64,000 nucleotides of DNA from Staphylococcus marylandisciuri (GCF_025519785.1 NZ_JAOPKZ010000003.1:114912-178911), one strand, 5' to 3'; positions 10,728 through 20,033 are shown, numbered from the stretch's first letter. A program made the numbers and translations. The notes: generated by a model from the letters alone, not told the origin.

Positions 10728-11357
10728 TTATTTCACTCCTTTGACTTGTTCGATTATTTTTATCATTTTATTTTTATCTTTACAGCCCTTTGTTTCAATA
10801 CCACTAGCTATGTCATAGCCTGCATGTGATAAGTGCATCTCTTCGATTAACTTAATTTTGTCTTCATTGATTCCACCAGCTATAAGAAACGGAGTATCAT
10901 TTAATTCATTAAGGATATTCCAATCAAAACTTTTACCACTGCCTCCGTAATGTTTGGAAGGTGTATCAATGATAAATAAATCAACGTAGTTCTGATAAAA
11001 CGCAACTTTACTCTTAATGTTTTTGTAACTTGTGGCACTAATTGCTTTTATAATCTTTACGTGAGAGTATCGTTTTCGTATATATTGAACACATTCAACG
11101 CTCTCTTCTCCATGAAGCTGTATAGTAGTTAAATCAGTTTCATTAACAAGCTGATCTATTGTACTCATCGTAGGGTTTACAACCACAACTATTTTATCGA
11201 TATGTTTCGGAAGCTGTAGCATCAATTTTTTTATTTCACCTACCGATACGTATCGTTTACTGTTTTTATAATGAATGAATCCCACCATATCTATGTCTAA
11301 AGATTTAACTTTTTCTATATCCGCTAAGGAAGTAAAACCACAAAATTTTACTATCAT
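10728..11357 (-). CDS. trpF: Phosphoribosylanthranilate isomerase
   Basis: Catalyses the Amadori rearrangement of N-(5-phosphoribosyl)anthranilate to CdRP, the third step from chorismate. The 209-residue TIM-barrel starts [15 protein letters not shown], where KFCGFT carries the catalytic cysteine of the K-x-C-G-x-T motif. The second catalytic Asp is expected in LFIIDTPS, and [13 protein letters not shown] is the phosphate-binding strand. The ATG overlaps the trpC stop by four bases (ATGA). It is a free-standing gene, not fused to trpC as in enterics. Confidence 0.95.
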   Translation of the reverse strand: MIVKFCGFTSLADIEKVKSLDIDMVGFIHYKNSKRYVSVGEIKKLMLQLPKHIDKIVVVVNPTMSTIDQLVNETDLTTIQLHGEESVECVQYIRKRYSHVKIIKAISATSYKNIKSKVAFYQNYVDLFIIDTPSKHYGGSGKSFDWNILNELNDTPFLIAGGINEDKIKLIEEMHLSHAGYDIASGIETKGCKDKNKMIKIIEQVKGVK

Positions 11358-12136
11358 CGTTTCACCTTCTGAAGTTGTAAGCTCGGTAAGAAGTCTTCTA
11401 AATTTTCACATTTCATTAGGGCTTCACCAATTAACACGCCATTTATCCCCGAATTGATAATCTTATGAACATCGTCAGAGGATTTAATTCCACTTTCTGA
11501 TATATAACAGCAGTTCTGCATATTATCTTTTAAAATGTTATTCGTTTGTTCTATATTTATTGAGAAATTGTGTAAATCTCGGTTATTTACACCGATTATT
11601 TCCGGTTGCAAATCATGTGCACGTTCCAACTCTTTCTCATCATGAACTTCAACTAATACTTCTAGACCTTTCTCTGTCGCGTAATTATATAGTGCTTTAA
11701 GCTGAGCATCACTTAGTATATTTACGATGAGTAATATGATTGAAGCACCTGCTTTTTTTGCTACATCGATTTGAATAGGTTCTATAATAAAATCTTTACA
11801 AAGAACTGGTAACGCAGTCTCCTCAGATAAACTCTGTAAGCGTTCAAAGCTTCCTCCGAAATATGCTTCATCTGTTAATATTGAAATAGCACTAGCTCCA
11901 TAACGCTCATAAGCTCGAACATGAGCACTTAAATTTCTTGCGGGTAGCGTCTTAACGCTAGGACTTTTGGACTTAATTTCAGCTATTATATTTATAGTGT
12001 TAGAATTTCTAATCCTATTTAAGAAAGGTTTTTTGTACTTTATATCCACATCTCTTAAAGTAGTTAATTTCTTGCTATAATAACCCTCTCGAATTAATTC
12101 TTCTTTGTAGGAAACAATCTCATCTAATATAGTCAT
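11354..12136 (-). CDS. trpC: Indole-3-glycerol phosphate synthase
   Basis: A 260-residue TIM-barrel enzyme that closes the indole ring: CdRP to indole-3-glycerol phosphate, CO2 and water. Signature parts are [12 protein letters not shown] (catalytic Glu and Lys on strand 2), [10 protein letters not shown] (strand 4 Lys), [22 protein letters not shown] and the phosphate site VLIGEALMK. The start overlaps the end of trpD by 17 bases, with GGGGAAAAG just upstream of the ATG. It stands in the usual place between trpD and trpF. Confidence 0.96.
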   Translation of the reverse strand: MTILDEIVSYKEELIREGYYSKKLTTLRDVDIKYKKPFLNRIRNSNTINIIAEIKSKSPSVKTLPARNLSAHVRAYERYGASAISILTDEAYFGGSFERLQSLSEETALPVLCKDFIIEPIQIDVAKKAGASIILLIVNILSDAQLKALYNYATEKGLEVLVEVHDEKELERAHDLQPEIIGVNNRDLHNFSINIEQTNNILKDNMQNCCYISESGIKSSDDVHKIINSGINGVLIGEALMKCENLEDFLPSLQLQKVKR

Positions 12137-13133
12137 AACTTTTCCCCTTTAACTGTAAATATTTTTCGTAAGCTTTACCTTCAAAAATAATTTTACGTGC
12201 TAGATTAACCCCTTCTATAATTGTCGGTACTTTTTCTGCTACATATAAGGCTAACGCTGCATTGAGCAACACTACATCTAACTTAGCTGACTGTTCTTCC
12301 CCTTTTAAAATGCTTTCAGAAATTAAACGATTCTCTTCAGGCGTGCCACCTATCAATTCAGAGTTACTAGCTGGCTCTAACCCTACCTCCTCAGCCTTCA
12401 CTGTATAGGATCTAAGCACATCATTTTCTGATATTTCATAGACGATATTCTCCCCTGCTAAAGTAGCCTCATCCATGCCTCCCGCTCCGTGAACTACAAT
12501 TGCTCGTCTCCTCCCTAAATCCTTGAGCGTCTGAGCAATCTGCGGTAAGTACCTAGCTTGATAGACACCCATCATCTGATAATCGAGATTGAAAGGATTA
12601 ATTAAAGGGCCGGTAATATTAAAAATAGTTGGAGAATTTATTAGCTTTCTTACCGATTGAAGTCGTTTCATAATAGGAAAAGTCTCTGTTGCACTTAAGA
12701 ACGCAAGATGATGCGCTTCAATCTGCTTTGATACTTCTTTAACTTTAGAGGTCTTTATACTCATCGCCTTTAGAAGATCCGTACTTCCAGACGATGAAGT
12801 AATACCTTTGTTACCATGTTTAATTACTGGGATTTCAGCACAAGCGACGACAAAAGAAACGGTAGTAGAAATGTTAAAGCTATTGGATTTATCTCCTCCA
12901 GTTCCACATATACACATACCTTTAGGAATATATGGTTGTGGGTCGTAAGTCGTCTTAATAAGAGACCTTGTAAGGTAAGTTAACTCCTCTTGGGTTATTG
13001 GTTTGTCCGAGAACTTTTGTAAGTAAGTCGCTTTAACATCCTCGTCCTCATTTGAAAGTAACAATGTTACAAACTCAGTTATCTCTTGTTGATTAAGTGG
13101 CTTATAAGCGTTAAGTTGTTCAATTATACTCAA
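12120..13133 (-). CDS. trpD: Anthranilate phosphoribosyltransferase
   Basis: Transfers phosphoribose from PRPP to anthranilate. The 337-residue protein has the class IV phosphoribosyltransferase motifs [15 protein letters not shown] (PRPP pyrophosphate site) and [16 protein letters not shown], and [12 protein letters not shown] further on. Translation starts at TTG (13133): GGAGG lies nine bases upstream and no ATG is nearby. The gene overlaps trpG by 14 bases and trpC by 17, suggesting coupled translation. It is separate from trpG, unlike the enteric TrpGD fusion. Confidence 0.96.
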   Translation of the reverse strand: MSIIEQLNAYKPLNQQEITEFVTLLLSNEDEDVKATYLQKFSDKPITQEELTYLTRSLIKTTYDPQPYIPKGMCICGTGGDKSNSFNISTTVSFVVACAEIPVIKHGNKGITSSSGSTDLLKAMSIKTSKVKEVSKQIEAHHLAFLSATETFPIMKRLQSVRKLINSPTIFNITGPLINPFNLDYQMMGVYQARYLPQIAQTLKDLGRRRAIVVHGAGGMDEATLAGENIVYEISENDVLRSYTVKAEEVGLEPASNSELIGGTPEENRLISESILKGEEQSAKLDVVLLNAALALYVAEKVPTIIEGVNLARKIIFEGKAYEKYLQLKGKSYDYIR

Positions 13134-13710
13134 GTTGAGTACCCTCCTTTTGAGTGATGTTAATAAAGTTTAAAAGAATCTCCTCTCCAAACTCAGTAGC
13201 AAACGATTCTGGATGAAATTGAATACCGTAGTGCGGAAACTTCTTATGTTCAAAAGATTGTATACAATCCGATGTAGTACCAGTGATATTTAACACTGAC
13301 GGAAACGTATCAGGATGACTAATTAAAGAATGATAACGCATAATTTCGAAATATTTCGGTACTCTATTAAAAAGTCTAGATTCTCCTAAGCGTTTGAACT
13401 GGTCGGTCTTTCCATGTTTAATATTTTCTCCTTGTAACACGTCACCACCGTAATAACAAGTTAGTGCTTGAGACCCTAAACATACGCCCAATATGGGTTT
13501 GCTGCTGTAAAAGTCAATAATATTAATCAAAAGATCTGTATCAAGTGGATGTCCCGGTCCTGGCGATAAGATCACACCTTCTACTTCACTCTTATCAAGT
13601 TTGAATATGTCAGGATCATCCACGTATTTCACTTCTGCTGACACGTGTTGACTCACTATATCGACAAGGTTGTAAGTAAACGAATCATAATTATCAATTA
13701 TTAAAATCAT
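13120..13710 (-). CDS. trpG: Anthranilate synthase component II (glutamine amidotransferase)
   Basis: Supplies ammonia from glutamine to TrpE for anthranilate synthesis. The triad is visible: Cys77 in PILGVCLGSQAL, His166 and Glu168 in GIQFHPESFATEFG; ILSPGPGHP near residue 48 is the oxyanion loop. At 196 residues it has normal length. GGAGGTGACACC precedes the ATG, which overlaps the trpE stop by four bases. In many Firmicutes this subunit is shared with folate synthesis (PabA). Its position here in the trp operon suggests tryptophan service first; a second copy elsewhere cannot be excluded. Confidence 0.95.
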   Translation of the reverse strand: MILIIDNYDSFTYNLVDIVSQHVSAEVKYVDDPDIFKLDKSEVEGVILSPGPGHPLDTDLLINIIDFYSSKPILGVCLGSQALTCYYGGDVLQGENIKHGKTDQFKRLGESRLFNRVPKYFEIMRYHSLISHPDTFPSVLNITGTTSDCIQSFEHKKFPHYGIQFHPESFATEFGEEILLNFINITQKEGTQLEYN

Positions 13711-15113
13711 GGTGTCACCTCCAGCAAACTCTTCGCTTTAAGCCTCGTTTCCTCAAGCTCTTTCTCTGGTATTGAATCGTGAACGACCCCACACCCTGCT
13801 TGTACGTCTACATAATCTTTATCAATCATCATCGTTCTAATAGCCAGTGCAAAGTCTAGATCATGAGTGCAATTGATATAACCTATCCCTCCACTATAAA
13901 TACCTCGCTTTGATTTCTCTGTTTCATAAATGCGTTGGATTGCTCTCAGCTTAGGTGCTCCTGAGACTGTACCTGTAGGTAATAAGCTAGCTATTACTGA
14001 CATAGGAGAGTAATCTTTCGGAAGCTCACCACTAATCTCACTAACGATGTGCATCACATGTTCGTATTTTTCGATAGTCATCAACTTTTTCATTTTGGAC
14101 GTTCCTCGTTTACAAACACGATGAATATCATTTCTCCCTAAATCAACGAGCATGCGATGCTCACTCAGCTCTTTTTCATCTGAAATTAAACTTTTTTCAT
14201 TTTCCAAGTCTTCTTTATGACTCTTACCTCTTTTAATCGTTCCAGCAATAGGGTTTGTAATTACCATACGATCTTCAACTTTAACAAAGCTTTCAGGTGA
14301 ACTTCCGACAATAATCAGTTCGCTAAAATTCATATAATACATGTATGGGCTAGGGTTCTGCCGTTTTAAATTTTGATAAAGTTGATAGCTCAATGTCATC
14401 CTCTCCTCATTGAAACCATGTGCATATCGATAAATAATGGACGGTACAACTTGGAACATATCTCCTTTACAAATTAATTTTTTCAATCTTCTAACATTTG
14501 AAAGGAAAGCTTGAGGTTGAATATTGCTTTCAATTTGTTTTTCGTGTTGACTAAAGTGAACTGGAGCTTTAAATATTTCTATGTCTTTTAGTTTTTTTAC
14601 ATTTTCTTTTACCCTAGAAACTAACGCTTCCTTAGGTTCATTTGAGAAAAGATTTGTCGACACTATATATAAATATTCCTTATAATGGTCGAATACGTAG
14701 GCATCTTCAACCATATAAAAGTGAACATCATGATGAGGGTGACTCTCTAATGGATACTTTCGTAAAATAGGAAACTCATGTCTGACTAAATCAAAGCTAC
14801 ATGAGCCGATGAAACCACTTATAAAAGGTAGCGATCCTAATTCTTCGTCTTCTACTGAAGTTTTAAATCGATTGATAAAGTCCTTTAAGTACTCATAAGG
14901 TTGTTCGGTTATATTTAAGTGGTTATCGTTAGTATTTAGAGTTAACTTATCTTCATTGAGCATTATTTCTCCATAACTGTCGAATACAATAATTGAATAA
15001 CGTCCCTTGTGCTTTGACGTATCTGCACTTTCAAGTACGATTTTCTTTTCTCTTAACCGTGCGAAAGCTTCTGGCGTAACTTCTGCGTTAAGACGTTCAT
15101 AATAAACTTTCAT
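13707..15113 (-). CDS. trpE: Anthranilate synthase component I
   Basis: Converts chorismate and ammonia to anthranilate, the committed step. The N-terminal domain holds the tryptophan feedback site (VLESADTSKHKGRYS, compare LLES in other TrpE). The C-terminal chorismate-binding domain shows PIAGTIKRG, DLGRNDIHRV, GAPKLRAIQ, GIYSGGIGYI and QAGCGVVHDS. Three ATGs compete for the start (15122, 15119, 15113). GGAGG directly touches the first, while the third lies nine bases from it and gives MKVYYERL, so I chose 15113 (468 residues). It is the first gene of trpEGDCFBA. Two tRNA-Trp T-box leaders and a strong promoter precede it. Confidence 0.95.
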   Translation of the reverse strand: MKVYYERLNAEVTPEAFARLREKKIVLESADTSKHKGRYSIIVFDSYGEIMLNEDKLTLNTNDNHLNITEQPYEYLKDFINRFKTSVEDEELGSLPFISGFIGSCSFDLVRHEFPILRKYPLESHPHHDVHFYMVEDAYVFDHYKEYLYIVSTNLFSNEPKEALVSRVKENVKKLKDIEIFKAPVHFSQHEKQIESNIQPQAFLSNVRRLKKLICKGDMFQVVPSIIYRYAHGFNEERMTLSYQLYQNLKRQNPSPYMYYMNFSELIIVGSSPESFVKVEDRMVITNPIAGTIKRGKSHKEDLENEKSLISDEKELSEHRMLVDLGRNDIHRVCKRGTSKMKKLMTIEKYEHVMHIVSEISGELPKDYSPMSVIASLLPTGTVSGAPKLRAIQRIYETEKSKRGIYSGGIGYINCTHDLDFALAIRTMMIDKDYVDVQAGCGVVHDSIPEKELEETRLKAKSLLEVTP

Positions 15114-15127
15114 TCTCATCATCCTCC

Positions 15128-15340
15128 TATAAAAAAATACGCCCTTGTAAAAACAAGGACGCTTTACATGCGCGGTACCACCTTAATTAACAAAGTTGAC
15201 GTACTTTGTTCTCTTAAACGTTATTTATTTTCTTCAATAAAACCCAATTTCTGTATTAAAGTATGCTAGTTTTCATCGACCACTAGCTTTCTGACGGTAC
15301 ACATATAATACATACTTCATTTTATTTGCAATAGTTAATT
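15128..15340 (-). promoter_or_regulatory. T-box riboswitch 2 (proximal), tRNA-Trp specifier
   Basis: The minus-strand leader has the T-box sequence AAGGTGGTACCGCG at 15171-15184, followed by a terminator hairpin (GCGTCCTTG-TTTTT-ACAAGGGCGT then seven T) at 15130-15162. A stem I base AATAAAA/TTTTATT encloses a specifier loop with TGG at 15244-15246, and the stem I arm has the AGAAAGC motif. Uncharged tRNA-Trp would stabilise the antiterminator and allow trp transcription. It sits immediately before the trpE ribosome binding site. Confidence 0.88.
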
Positions 15341-15552
15341 AAAAAACCACGATAACGCGATCTATAAGGACGCGTTACCGTGGTGCCACCTTAGTTAACA
15401 TATAAGTTCACTTAATAACTATATATAAAGTTGTCCACTATAGAGTCCAATTCGTTCAGCGAAACGTGCTAATTTCCATCACCCATTAGCTTTCTGTAAA
15501 TTACGACAATCACTAACTACTCATCTCTATGTGTTAAAGATATTAAACTATA
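15341..15552 (-). promoter_or_regulatory. T-box riboswitch 1 (distal), tRNA-Trp specifier
   Basis: A second complete T-box in series with the first. T-box sequence AAGGTGGCACCACG at 15379-15392; terminator arms CCACGGTAACGCG and CGCGTTATCGTGG then six T at 15341-15383. The stem I base ATAGAG/CTCTAT flanks the specifier TGG at 15447-15449, and GATGAGTAGTTAGTG and AGAAAGC are the conserved stem I motifs. Both leaders thus read tRNA-Trp, and transcription must pass two terminators before trpE. Confidence 0.88.
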
Positions 15553-15558
15553 GACTAA

Positions 15559-15587
15559 ATATTAACGATAGTTTAATAAATTGTCAA
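15559..15587 (-). promoter_or_regulatory. trp operon promoter
   Basis: Consensus sigma-A promoter on the minus strand: TTGACA (15582-15587), 17 bases, TAATAT (15559-15564). Transcription would start near 15552, exactly where the distal T-box begins. No second promoter was found between the two T-boxes. Confidence 0.85.
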
Positions 15588-15599
15588 TAGAAAGTTCAG

Positions 15600-15902
15600 A
15601 ATAATTGCTCATCTATTATCGTATCATCAGTAATACTACTCACGTATTTAGTTTACATAATAATTTTATGAACAACAATAAGTCTAGAATTCATATGCGT
15701 ACTTCATTTAACATAATAATATGAGTCATTCTGCTTACTTGATGTGAAAATTACTCACCAGTTAGCTCAACCTAACGATGCTTAGCGCTTGAAGTAGGAG
15801 CTTCTTGAGAATAGAGCGTACTTGTAAGTGTATGTCTTGCCTCACAACGGTTGCTCTTATCGACCTAGCTATCCCCACAGTTCCTATGGTTCTTGATTCT
15901 CT
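15600..15902. other. Spacer and decayed right end of an IS200/IS605-type element
   Basis: 15600-15750 holds nothing I can name. From about 15780 to 15902 the minus strand continues the tnpB frame past its stop with readable remains (RTIGTVGIA-like residues). It then contains AGCTCCTACTTCAAGCGC, which resembles the right-end/guide-RNA region next to tnpB genes. The match is from memory and weak. Confidence 0.35.
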
Positions 15903-16185
15903 TTATGTTGAGTGCTGTAGTCGTAGAGCTTCCGTCAAAATATTGATACTCGCGTTGATATGTTGGTCATGGTAAACATAATAAATAGGACAAGACCATT
16001 CTCGAACTTTGAGTTTTTTCTTGCCATCATTACGTACGCACTCTGAACAGATTTGGCTTCATGGAAACCATTGATCAATCTTGATTATTTCACGTCCATA
16101 CCAATCAGCTTTGTATTGTAGCTTAGTCACAAAGCTAGACCACGACACATCAGAAATTCTTTTAGCCAGTTTATGATTTCACAAC
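15903..16185 (-). pseudogene. TnpB (IS200/IS605 accessory nuclease) C-terminal relic
   Basis: The minus strand encodes the last third of a TnpB-like protein: NHKLAKRISDVSWSSF, ADWYGREIIKIDQWFP, then an internal TGA where serine is expected. It continues SQICSEC...GKKKLKVREWSCP and INASINILTEALRL. TnpB proteins are RNA-guided nucleases, ancestors of Cas12. This copy is dead: it has the stop, the second zinc-finger cysteine pair has become CPIYYV, and the final RuvC aspartate in the usual HDRDINAS motif is replaced (HDQHINAS). The N-terminal two-thirds is missing and the frame begins exactly where repeat A copy 3 ends. tnpA remains lie on the other side of the repeats in the same orientation. 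Confidence 0.75.
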
Positions 16186-16314
16186 GGGAGCGGGACAGAA
16201 ATCTAATTTGAACAAAAAGATTTCGTAGTCCCGCCCCGGCAAGGATGACTAGAATTGAAAAAAGCTTGATACAAGCGCGTTTTCAAATCAGTCATCTACT
16301 GCCGAGATGTTGAA
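16186..16314 (+). repeat. Repeat A, copy 3, without third hairpin
   Basis: Hairpins 1 and 2 are complete; the third is absent and copy 4 follows directly at the GATGTTGAA joint. The left edge abuts the tnpB relic. Confidence 0.9.
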
Positions 16315-16506
16315 GGGAGCGGGACAGAAATCTAATTTGAATAAAAAGATTTCGTAGTCCCGCCCCGGCAAGGATGACTAGAATTGAAAAAAGCTTGATA
16401 CAAGCGCATTTTCAAATCAGTCATCTACTGCCAAGATGCTGAAAGATGCTGGGATTTTTGTCCCAGCCTCATTCTCTCTAGTCAAAGACCGTTATGTCCC
16501 AGCCTC
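16315..16506 (+). repeat. Repeat A, copy 4, with extended 3' tail
   Basis: Complete three-hairpin copy followed by the tail CTCTAGTCAAAGACC...TTATGTCCCAGCCTC, a second half of hairpin 3 that also occurs at copies 6, 7 and 14. Its right edge stops directly against the tnpA relic codons. Confidence 0.9.
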
Positions 16507-16640
16507 GGCACTTTTATAGGCATTGATGAATTGTATCAATGCTGTTTTGGGTTGTGCTTTGAACATCATATGAACATGGTCTGTATCGTGATAGCACTCA
16601 ACTAGAGTCATATAATAAGAGCTGCCATTCTCACAAAAGT
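16507..16640 (-). pseudogene. TnpA (Y1/HUH transposase) relic of IS200/IS605 type
   Basis: The minus strand reads CENGSSYYMTLVECYHDTDH followed by VHMMFKAQPKTALIQFINAY and KSA, then ends at repeat A. DTDHVHMMF contains the HUH metal-binding motif of Y1 transposases, and the KTALIxFINAYKSA stretch is typical of staphylococcal IS200/IS605 TnpA. No intact start or catalytic tyrosine region is present. With the tnpB relic it forms one inactive element whose middle was replaced by two repeat A units. Confidence 0.65.
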
Positions 16641-16797
16641 TGGTTTGTTATAACTTAGAACGAAATAAAAAGCGCTAAGCTTTACATGTCGGCTCTCGAG
16701 TCACCAACAGTAATCCCCATACCGAACGGCATTCATCACCCACCCATAGAGGATAGACAACTTCTGCCTGAATGAAGTTAAATAATTTCTATCTCTA

Positions 16798-18060
16798 CTA
16801 CATCTTGTGCCCAGCCATTAAGCCTAAGCGTCCGTGTTTTGTTCCGGCATCTGTATAAGATATAGCTTTTGATACTACACCTTTGCCGTATTTGTGTTGT
16901 AAGTGATCTATTGTCTTTGCTAAGCGTTCCTTTCTCGTACGTTCATCTTCGTTAATAAATAAATTAAGCTGTCGATCACTCTCATTAATAAACTGTGTTA
17001 ACGATACGCTTAAGGTTCTATAAAGCTCTGTCGGGTCACATAACTTATCAGCAAAGTGATTTATCACATTAAAAATATCTTTATCTAAATTAGTAGGGTC
17101 GTCTAAAGTATACTGCTTGTGCACTCCCCCGCCGTCGCTGTAACCAAAAGAAAAATGAATTGTTCTAGCGAGTTGGTTGCGAGCTCTAATGCGACTCGCT
17201 ACATCTTCAATCAATTCACTCATAACTACCTTTGCTTCATCGAGTCGATAATCTCGCATAAGAATTTGACTTTTACAAATTGATGAGTTGACAGCCTCAT
17301 ATTTTTCTCTCACTTTACTATGGTCAATACCATTAGCATGTAAATGTAAATCCACACCTATAATACCTAGATCTTTTTTTAAATAACGATACGGATAACG
17401 AGCTAAATCACCAATAGTCAAGATACCGCGTTTATTTAACTTACTCTCTGTGCGTTTACTAATACCCCAAAATTCGCTGAGGGGTTTTATTGGCCATAGT
17501 TTTTCTGGTATATCGTGATAGCGCCATTCTGCTATTTTACTTCTGTTACACTTTGCTTCTACATCCAGTGCAATTTTACTTAACAAAATGTTCGAACCGA
17601 TACCGATGGTACAATCGATTTGAGTTTCCTCTTTAATTTCTTTCATTAAGCGCTCACAAAATGATTTGACAGTACTACTAAAGCGATAATAACTATCTGT
17701 TACATCCATAAAAAATTCGTCGATACTATATTGATGGAAATCCTCAGGAGGAACATATCTTAAAGCGATCTTCGTTATAGCTACAGATACTTCAAGATAC
17801 TTTCTCATACTTGGATTGATAATATAAATATCACTTCGGTGAGGTATTTCAAATAATCTAGATCCTGTTTTAATTCCCAACTTCTTCAATTCGGGTGTAG
17901 CTGCTAGCACTACTGATCCTTGTCTCTTCGTATCTGCCACAACGGCAAGTTTCACCTTTTTAGGATCGAGTCCCTTTTGAATACATGCTACACTCGCAAA
18001 GAAACTTGTTTGATCAATACACAGTACATCTCTATCTTCTAATAGATTATAATCATACAT
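16798..18060 (-). CDS. Y-family DNA polymerase (UmuC/UvrX-like), SOS-induced
   Basis: A 420-residue translesion polymerase of the UmuC/DinB superfamily, closer to Bacillus YqjW/UvrX than to DinB. The metal-binding residues are Asp16 in CIDQTSFFASV and Asp114-Glu115 in YSIDEFFMD. A helix-hairpin-helix region (FWGISKRTESKLNKRGILTIGDL) follows near 195-220, and the little-finger domain ends the protein. It copies past damaged bases with low fidelity. The frame opens at GTG 18063, but AGGAGGG is eight bases before the ATG at 18060. Two perfect GAACAAACGTTC LexA boxes lie 36 and 65 bases upstream, so expression should be DNA-damage dependent. I see no UmuD partner gene nearby. Confidence 0.9.
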   Translation of the reverse strand: MYDYNLLEDRDVLCIDQTSFFASVACIQKGLDPKKVKLAVVADTKRQGSVVLAATPELKKLGIKTGSRLFEIPHRSDIYIINPSMRKYLEVSVAITKIALRYVPPEDFHQYSIDEFFMDVTDSYYRFSSTVKSFCERLMKEIKEETQIDCTIGIGSNILLSKIALDVEAKCNRSKIAEWRYHDIPEKLWPIKPLSEFWGISKRTESKLNKRGILTIGDLARYPYRYLKKDLGIIGVDLHLHANGIDHSKVREKYEAVNSSICKSQILMRDYRLDEAKVVMSELIEDVASRIRARNQLARTIHFSFGYSDGGGVHKQYTLDDPTNLDKDIFNVINHFADKLCDPTELYRTLSVSLTQFINESDRQLNLFINEDERTRKERLAKTIDHLQHKYGKGVVSKAISYTDAGTKHGRLGLMAGHKM

Positions 18061-18095
18061 CACACTGCCCTCCTCAGATTACTTCCATTATATAC

Positions 18096-18107
18096 GAACA
18101 AACGTTC
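18096..18107. promoter_or_regulatory. LexA box 1 upstream of the Y-family polymerase
   Basis: GAACAAACGTTC, a perfect match to the Gram-positive SOS box GAAC-N4-GTTC, preceded by C as in CGAAC. It lies between the polymerase and the divergent 4-OT gene. Confidence 0.9.
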
Positions 18108-18124
18108 TTTATCAACACATTAAG

Positions 18125-18136
18125 GAACAAACGTTC
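18125..18136. promoter_or_regulatory. LexA box 2 upstream of the Y-family polymerase
   Basis: A second identical GAACAAACGTTC, 29 bases centre to centre from the first (nearly three helical turns), allowing two repressor dimers on the same face of DNA. Confidence 0.9.
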
Positions 18137-18203
18137 TCTAAAATAGTAGTAAATCAAACCTATGCTATAATGTAGGAGATAATAAACTAGAGGAGTGTTA
18201 TAT

Positions 18204-18389
18204 ATGCCAATTATTAACGTTAAATTGATAGAGGGTCGCTCAGATGAGCAATTAAAAAATCTTGTATCAGAAGTAACCGATGCAGTCGAAAGAACTACGG
18301 GTGCTAACAAAGAAGCTATACATGTAATTATCGAGGAAATGAAAAAAGAGCATTATGGAGTAGCGGGAATTAGAAAGTCAGATAACTAA
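18204..18389 (+). CDS. 4-oxalocrotonate tautomerase family protein
   Basis: A 61-residue enzyme subunit that begins MPIINVKLIEGR; after removal of Met, the N-terminal proline is the general base of the tautomerase superfamily. The ATG at 18204 follows AGGAGTG by five bases; the longer frame from 18195 would bury the proline and is rejected. Similar Firmicutes proteins (YwhB, DmpI-like) tautomerise keto-enol acids such as 2-hydroxymuconate, but the natural substrate in staphylococci is unknown to me. It diverges from the SOS polymerase; the two LexA boxes in the shared region might also affect it. Confidence 0.9.
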   Translation: MPIINVKLIEGRSDEQLKNLVSEVTDAVERTTGANKEAIHVIIEEMKKEHYGVAGIRKSDN

Positions 18390-18477
18390 GTTGAGTCATT
18401 TTATTAAAAAAAGAGAGATAAATATGATACGACTTAATTATCACAGTTAATGGAAACTTCTTTATGACATTCTATAA

Positions 18478-18608
18478 GGGAGCGGGACAGAAATCTAATT
18501 TGAGTAAAAAGATTTCGTAGTCCCGCCCCGGCAAAGATGACTAGAATTGAAAAAAGCTTGATACAAGCGCATTTTCAAATCAGTCATCTACTGCCGAGAT
18601 GTTGAAGA
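18478..18608 (+). repeat. Repeat A, copy 5, without third hairpin
   Basis: Hairpins 1 and 2 complete. It joins copy 6 after GATGTTGAAGA, the same two-unit tandem arrangement as copies 3-4. The tandem fills the gap between the 4-OT gene and convergent msrR. Confidence 0.9.
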
Positions 18609-18800
18609 GGGAGCGGGACAGAAATCTAATTTGTATAAAGATTTCGTAGTCCCGCCCCGGCAAAGATGACTAGAATTGAAAAAAGCTTGATACAAGCTCG
18701 TTTTCAAATCAGTCATCTACTGCCGAGATGCTGAAAGAGGCTAGGATTGATGTCCCAGCCTCTTTCTCTCTAGTCAAAGACCTTTATGTCCCGACCTCTT
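18609..18800 (+). repeat. Repeat A, copy 6, with extended tail
   Basis: Complete module. The loop of hairpin 1 is shortened (TTTGTATAAAGATTTC), hairpin 3 reads AGGCTAGGATTGATGTCCCAGCCT, and the CTCTAGTCAAAGACC tail is present. It lies about 106 bases past the msrR stop codon. Confidence 0.9.
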
Positions 18801-18906
18801 AGCGTTATTTATTTAGAATTGATCATCAACTCTCAAGTAAGTCAGTTGATAGCGCGGATTTAAAAATAGCGAAAAAAGTTTGCAGTTCCGTCGCTGGATC
18901 AGTAAA

Positions 18907-19896
18907 CTACTTATTTTCTTTAAAGAATTTACGCGCTTCTTCTTTATTCTTCTCTTTATCAATTTTAAGGGCGCTACCATCCGCTTCTGTCTGAATATCT
19001 GAATACGTATCTTTTACAGGTAGAGTTAAAGTTTTTACATTATGGTCACCACGTATCCCAAAATTCACGCCTGTCTTAATCAATGTACCATCTGACATAT
19101 TTGTATTTAAATATCCGCGTAATATGCCTGCTACTTTTGGAAGTTTAAAAATAGTGGTAGGTGTAACTAGTTCTTTTTTCAAGGCTTCCATTACTTGCTG
19201 TTGCCTTCTAACTCGTCCGAAATCCCCTTCAGCATCGTGGCGGAAGCGGGCATAACCTAATAGTTCTTTACCATTTAATCGGTGATGACCTTTTTTAAGG
19301 GAAACGCCTATATTTTTAGACATATCTTTCTCAACATCAATAGGTACACCGTTCGGTTGCAACTCATCTATCATCTTTTCAAACCCAGTAAAGTCAAGAA
19401 TAGCATAATACTCTGGATCGATATCTAGATTCTTCTTAAGTGATTGACGTAATAATTCCGGGCCGCCGATAGAGTAAGCTGAATTAATTTTATGCTGCCC
19501 GTTACCAGGAATATCTGCATAAATATCACGCATAACCGACATAAGCTTCATTTTCTTATGTATGTAATCATATTGAGCAATCATTATGGAATCCGTCCGC
19601 GAAATGCCACCTTGTTGTTTATCAGCACCTAAAATCATTATCGTGGCTTTACCGTCATTCTTTACTGCCCCATTAAATTTATGCATCTTCAAAGACTTCC
19701 CGTGTTTTTTAGCGTAGTCTATACCTGAATGATAACCGTGGACAGCGTAACCGACCACACAAGCTAATATAATAAGAAGAACTAAAATTATTATAGGTAA
19801 CTTCTTTAGTTTTTTCTTCTTTTTCTTTCTTCGTGATGATGTAGTTTGATTATAATTGCTACGTTTATACTCGTTATTTCTTTTCTCTTCGTCCAT
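18907..19896 (-). CDS. msrR: LytR-CpsA-Psr family protein MsrR
   Basis: An LCP ligase of the membrane outer face that attaches wall teichoic acid or other glycopolymers from the undecaprenyl carrier to peptidoglycan. A lysine-rich cytoplasmic N-terminus ([11 protein letters not shown]) precedes one membrane segment at about 33-52. The LCP domain follows: SRTDSIMI with conserved Arg and Asp, [20 protein letters not shown], and [20 protein letters not shown]. Length 329 is normal. In S. aureus MsrR affects methicillin resistance and wall stability. It is alone, divergent from msrA. Confidence 0.93.
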   Translation of the reverse strand: MDEEKRNNEYKRSNYNQTTSSRRKKKKKKLKKLPIIILVLLIILACVVGYAVHGYHSGIDYAKKHGKSLKMHKFNGAVKNDGKATIMILGADKQQGGISRTDSIMIAQYDYIHKKMKLMSVMRDIYADIPGNGQHKINSAYSIGGPELLRQSLKKNLDIDPEYYAILDFTGFEKMIDELQPNGVPIDVEKDMSKNIGVSLKKGHHRLNGKELLGYARFRHDAEGDFGRVRRQQQVMEALKKELVTPTTIFKLPKVAGILRGYLNTNMSDGTLIKTGVNFGIRGDHNVKTLTLPVKDTYSDIQTEADGSALKIDKEKNKEEARKFFKENK

Positions 19897-20033
19897 AATA
19901 CCAACCTTATATCTTCAAAATTACAAACCGTTATATTATAATTAATATATATTAAAGTTATATAAAAAGCGATTAAAAATCAAGTGATATCTTAATAAAT
20001 ACACCCTAAGACTTAGATAGGAGCGATGAGAAG

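Noticed and set aside
15600..16800. Active transposon or TnpB guide-RNA system
   Set aside because: tnpB has an internal stop, a broken zinc finger and a changed catalytic aspartate, and tnpA lacks both ends.
18074..18310. 78-codon minus-strand frame opposite the 4-OT gene
   Set aside because: Antisense shadow of 4-OT running through the LexA boxes; no start signal.
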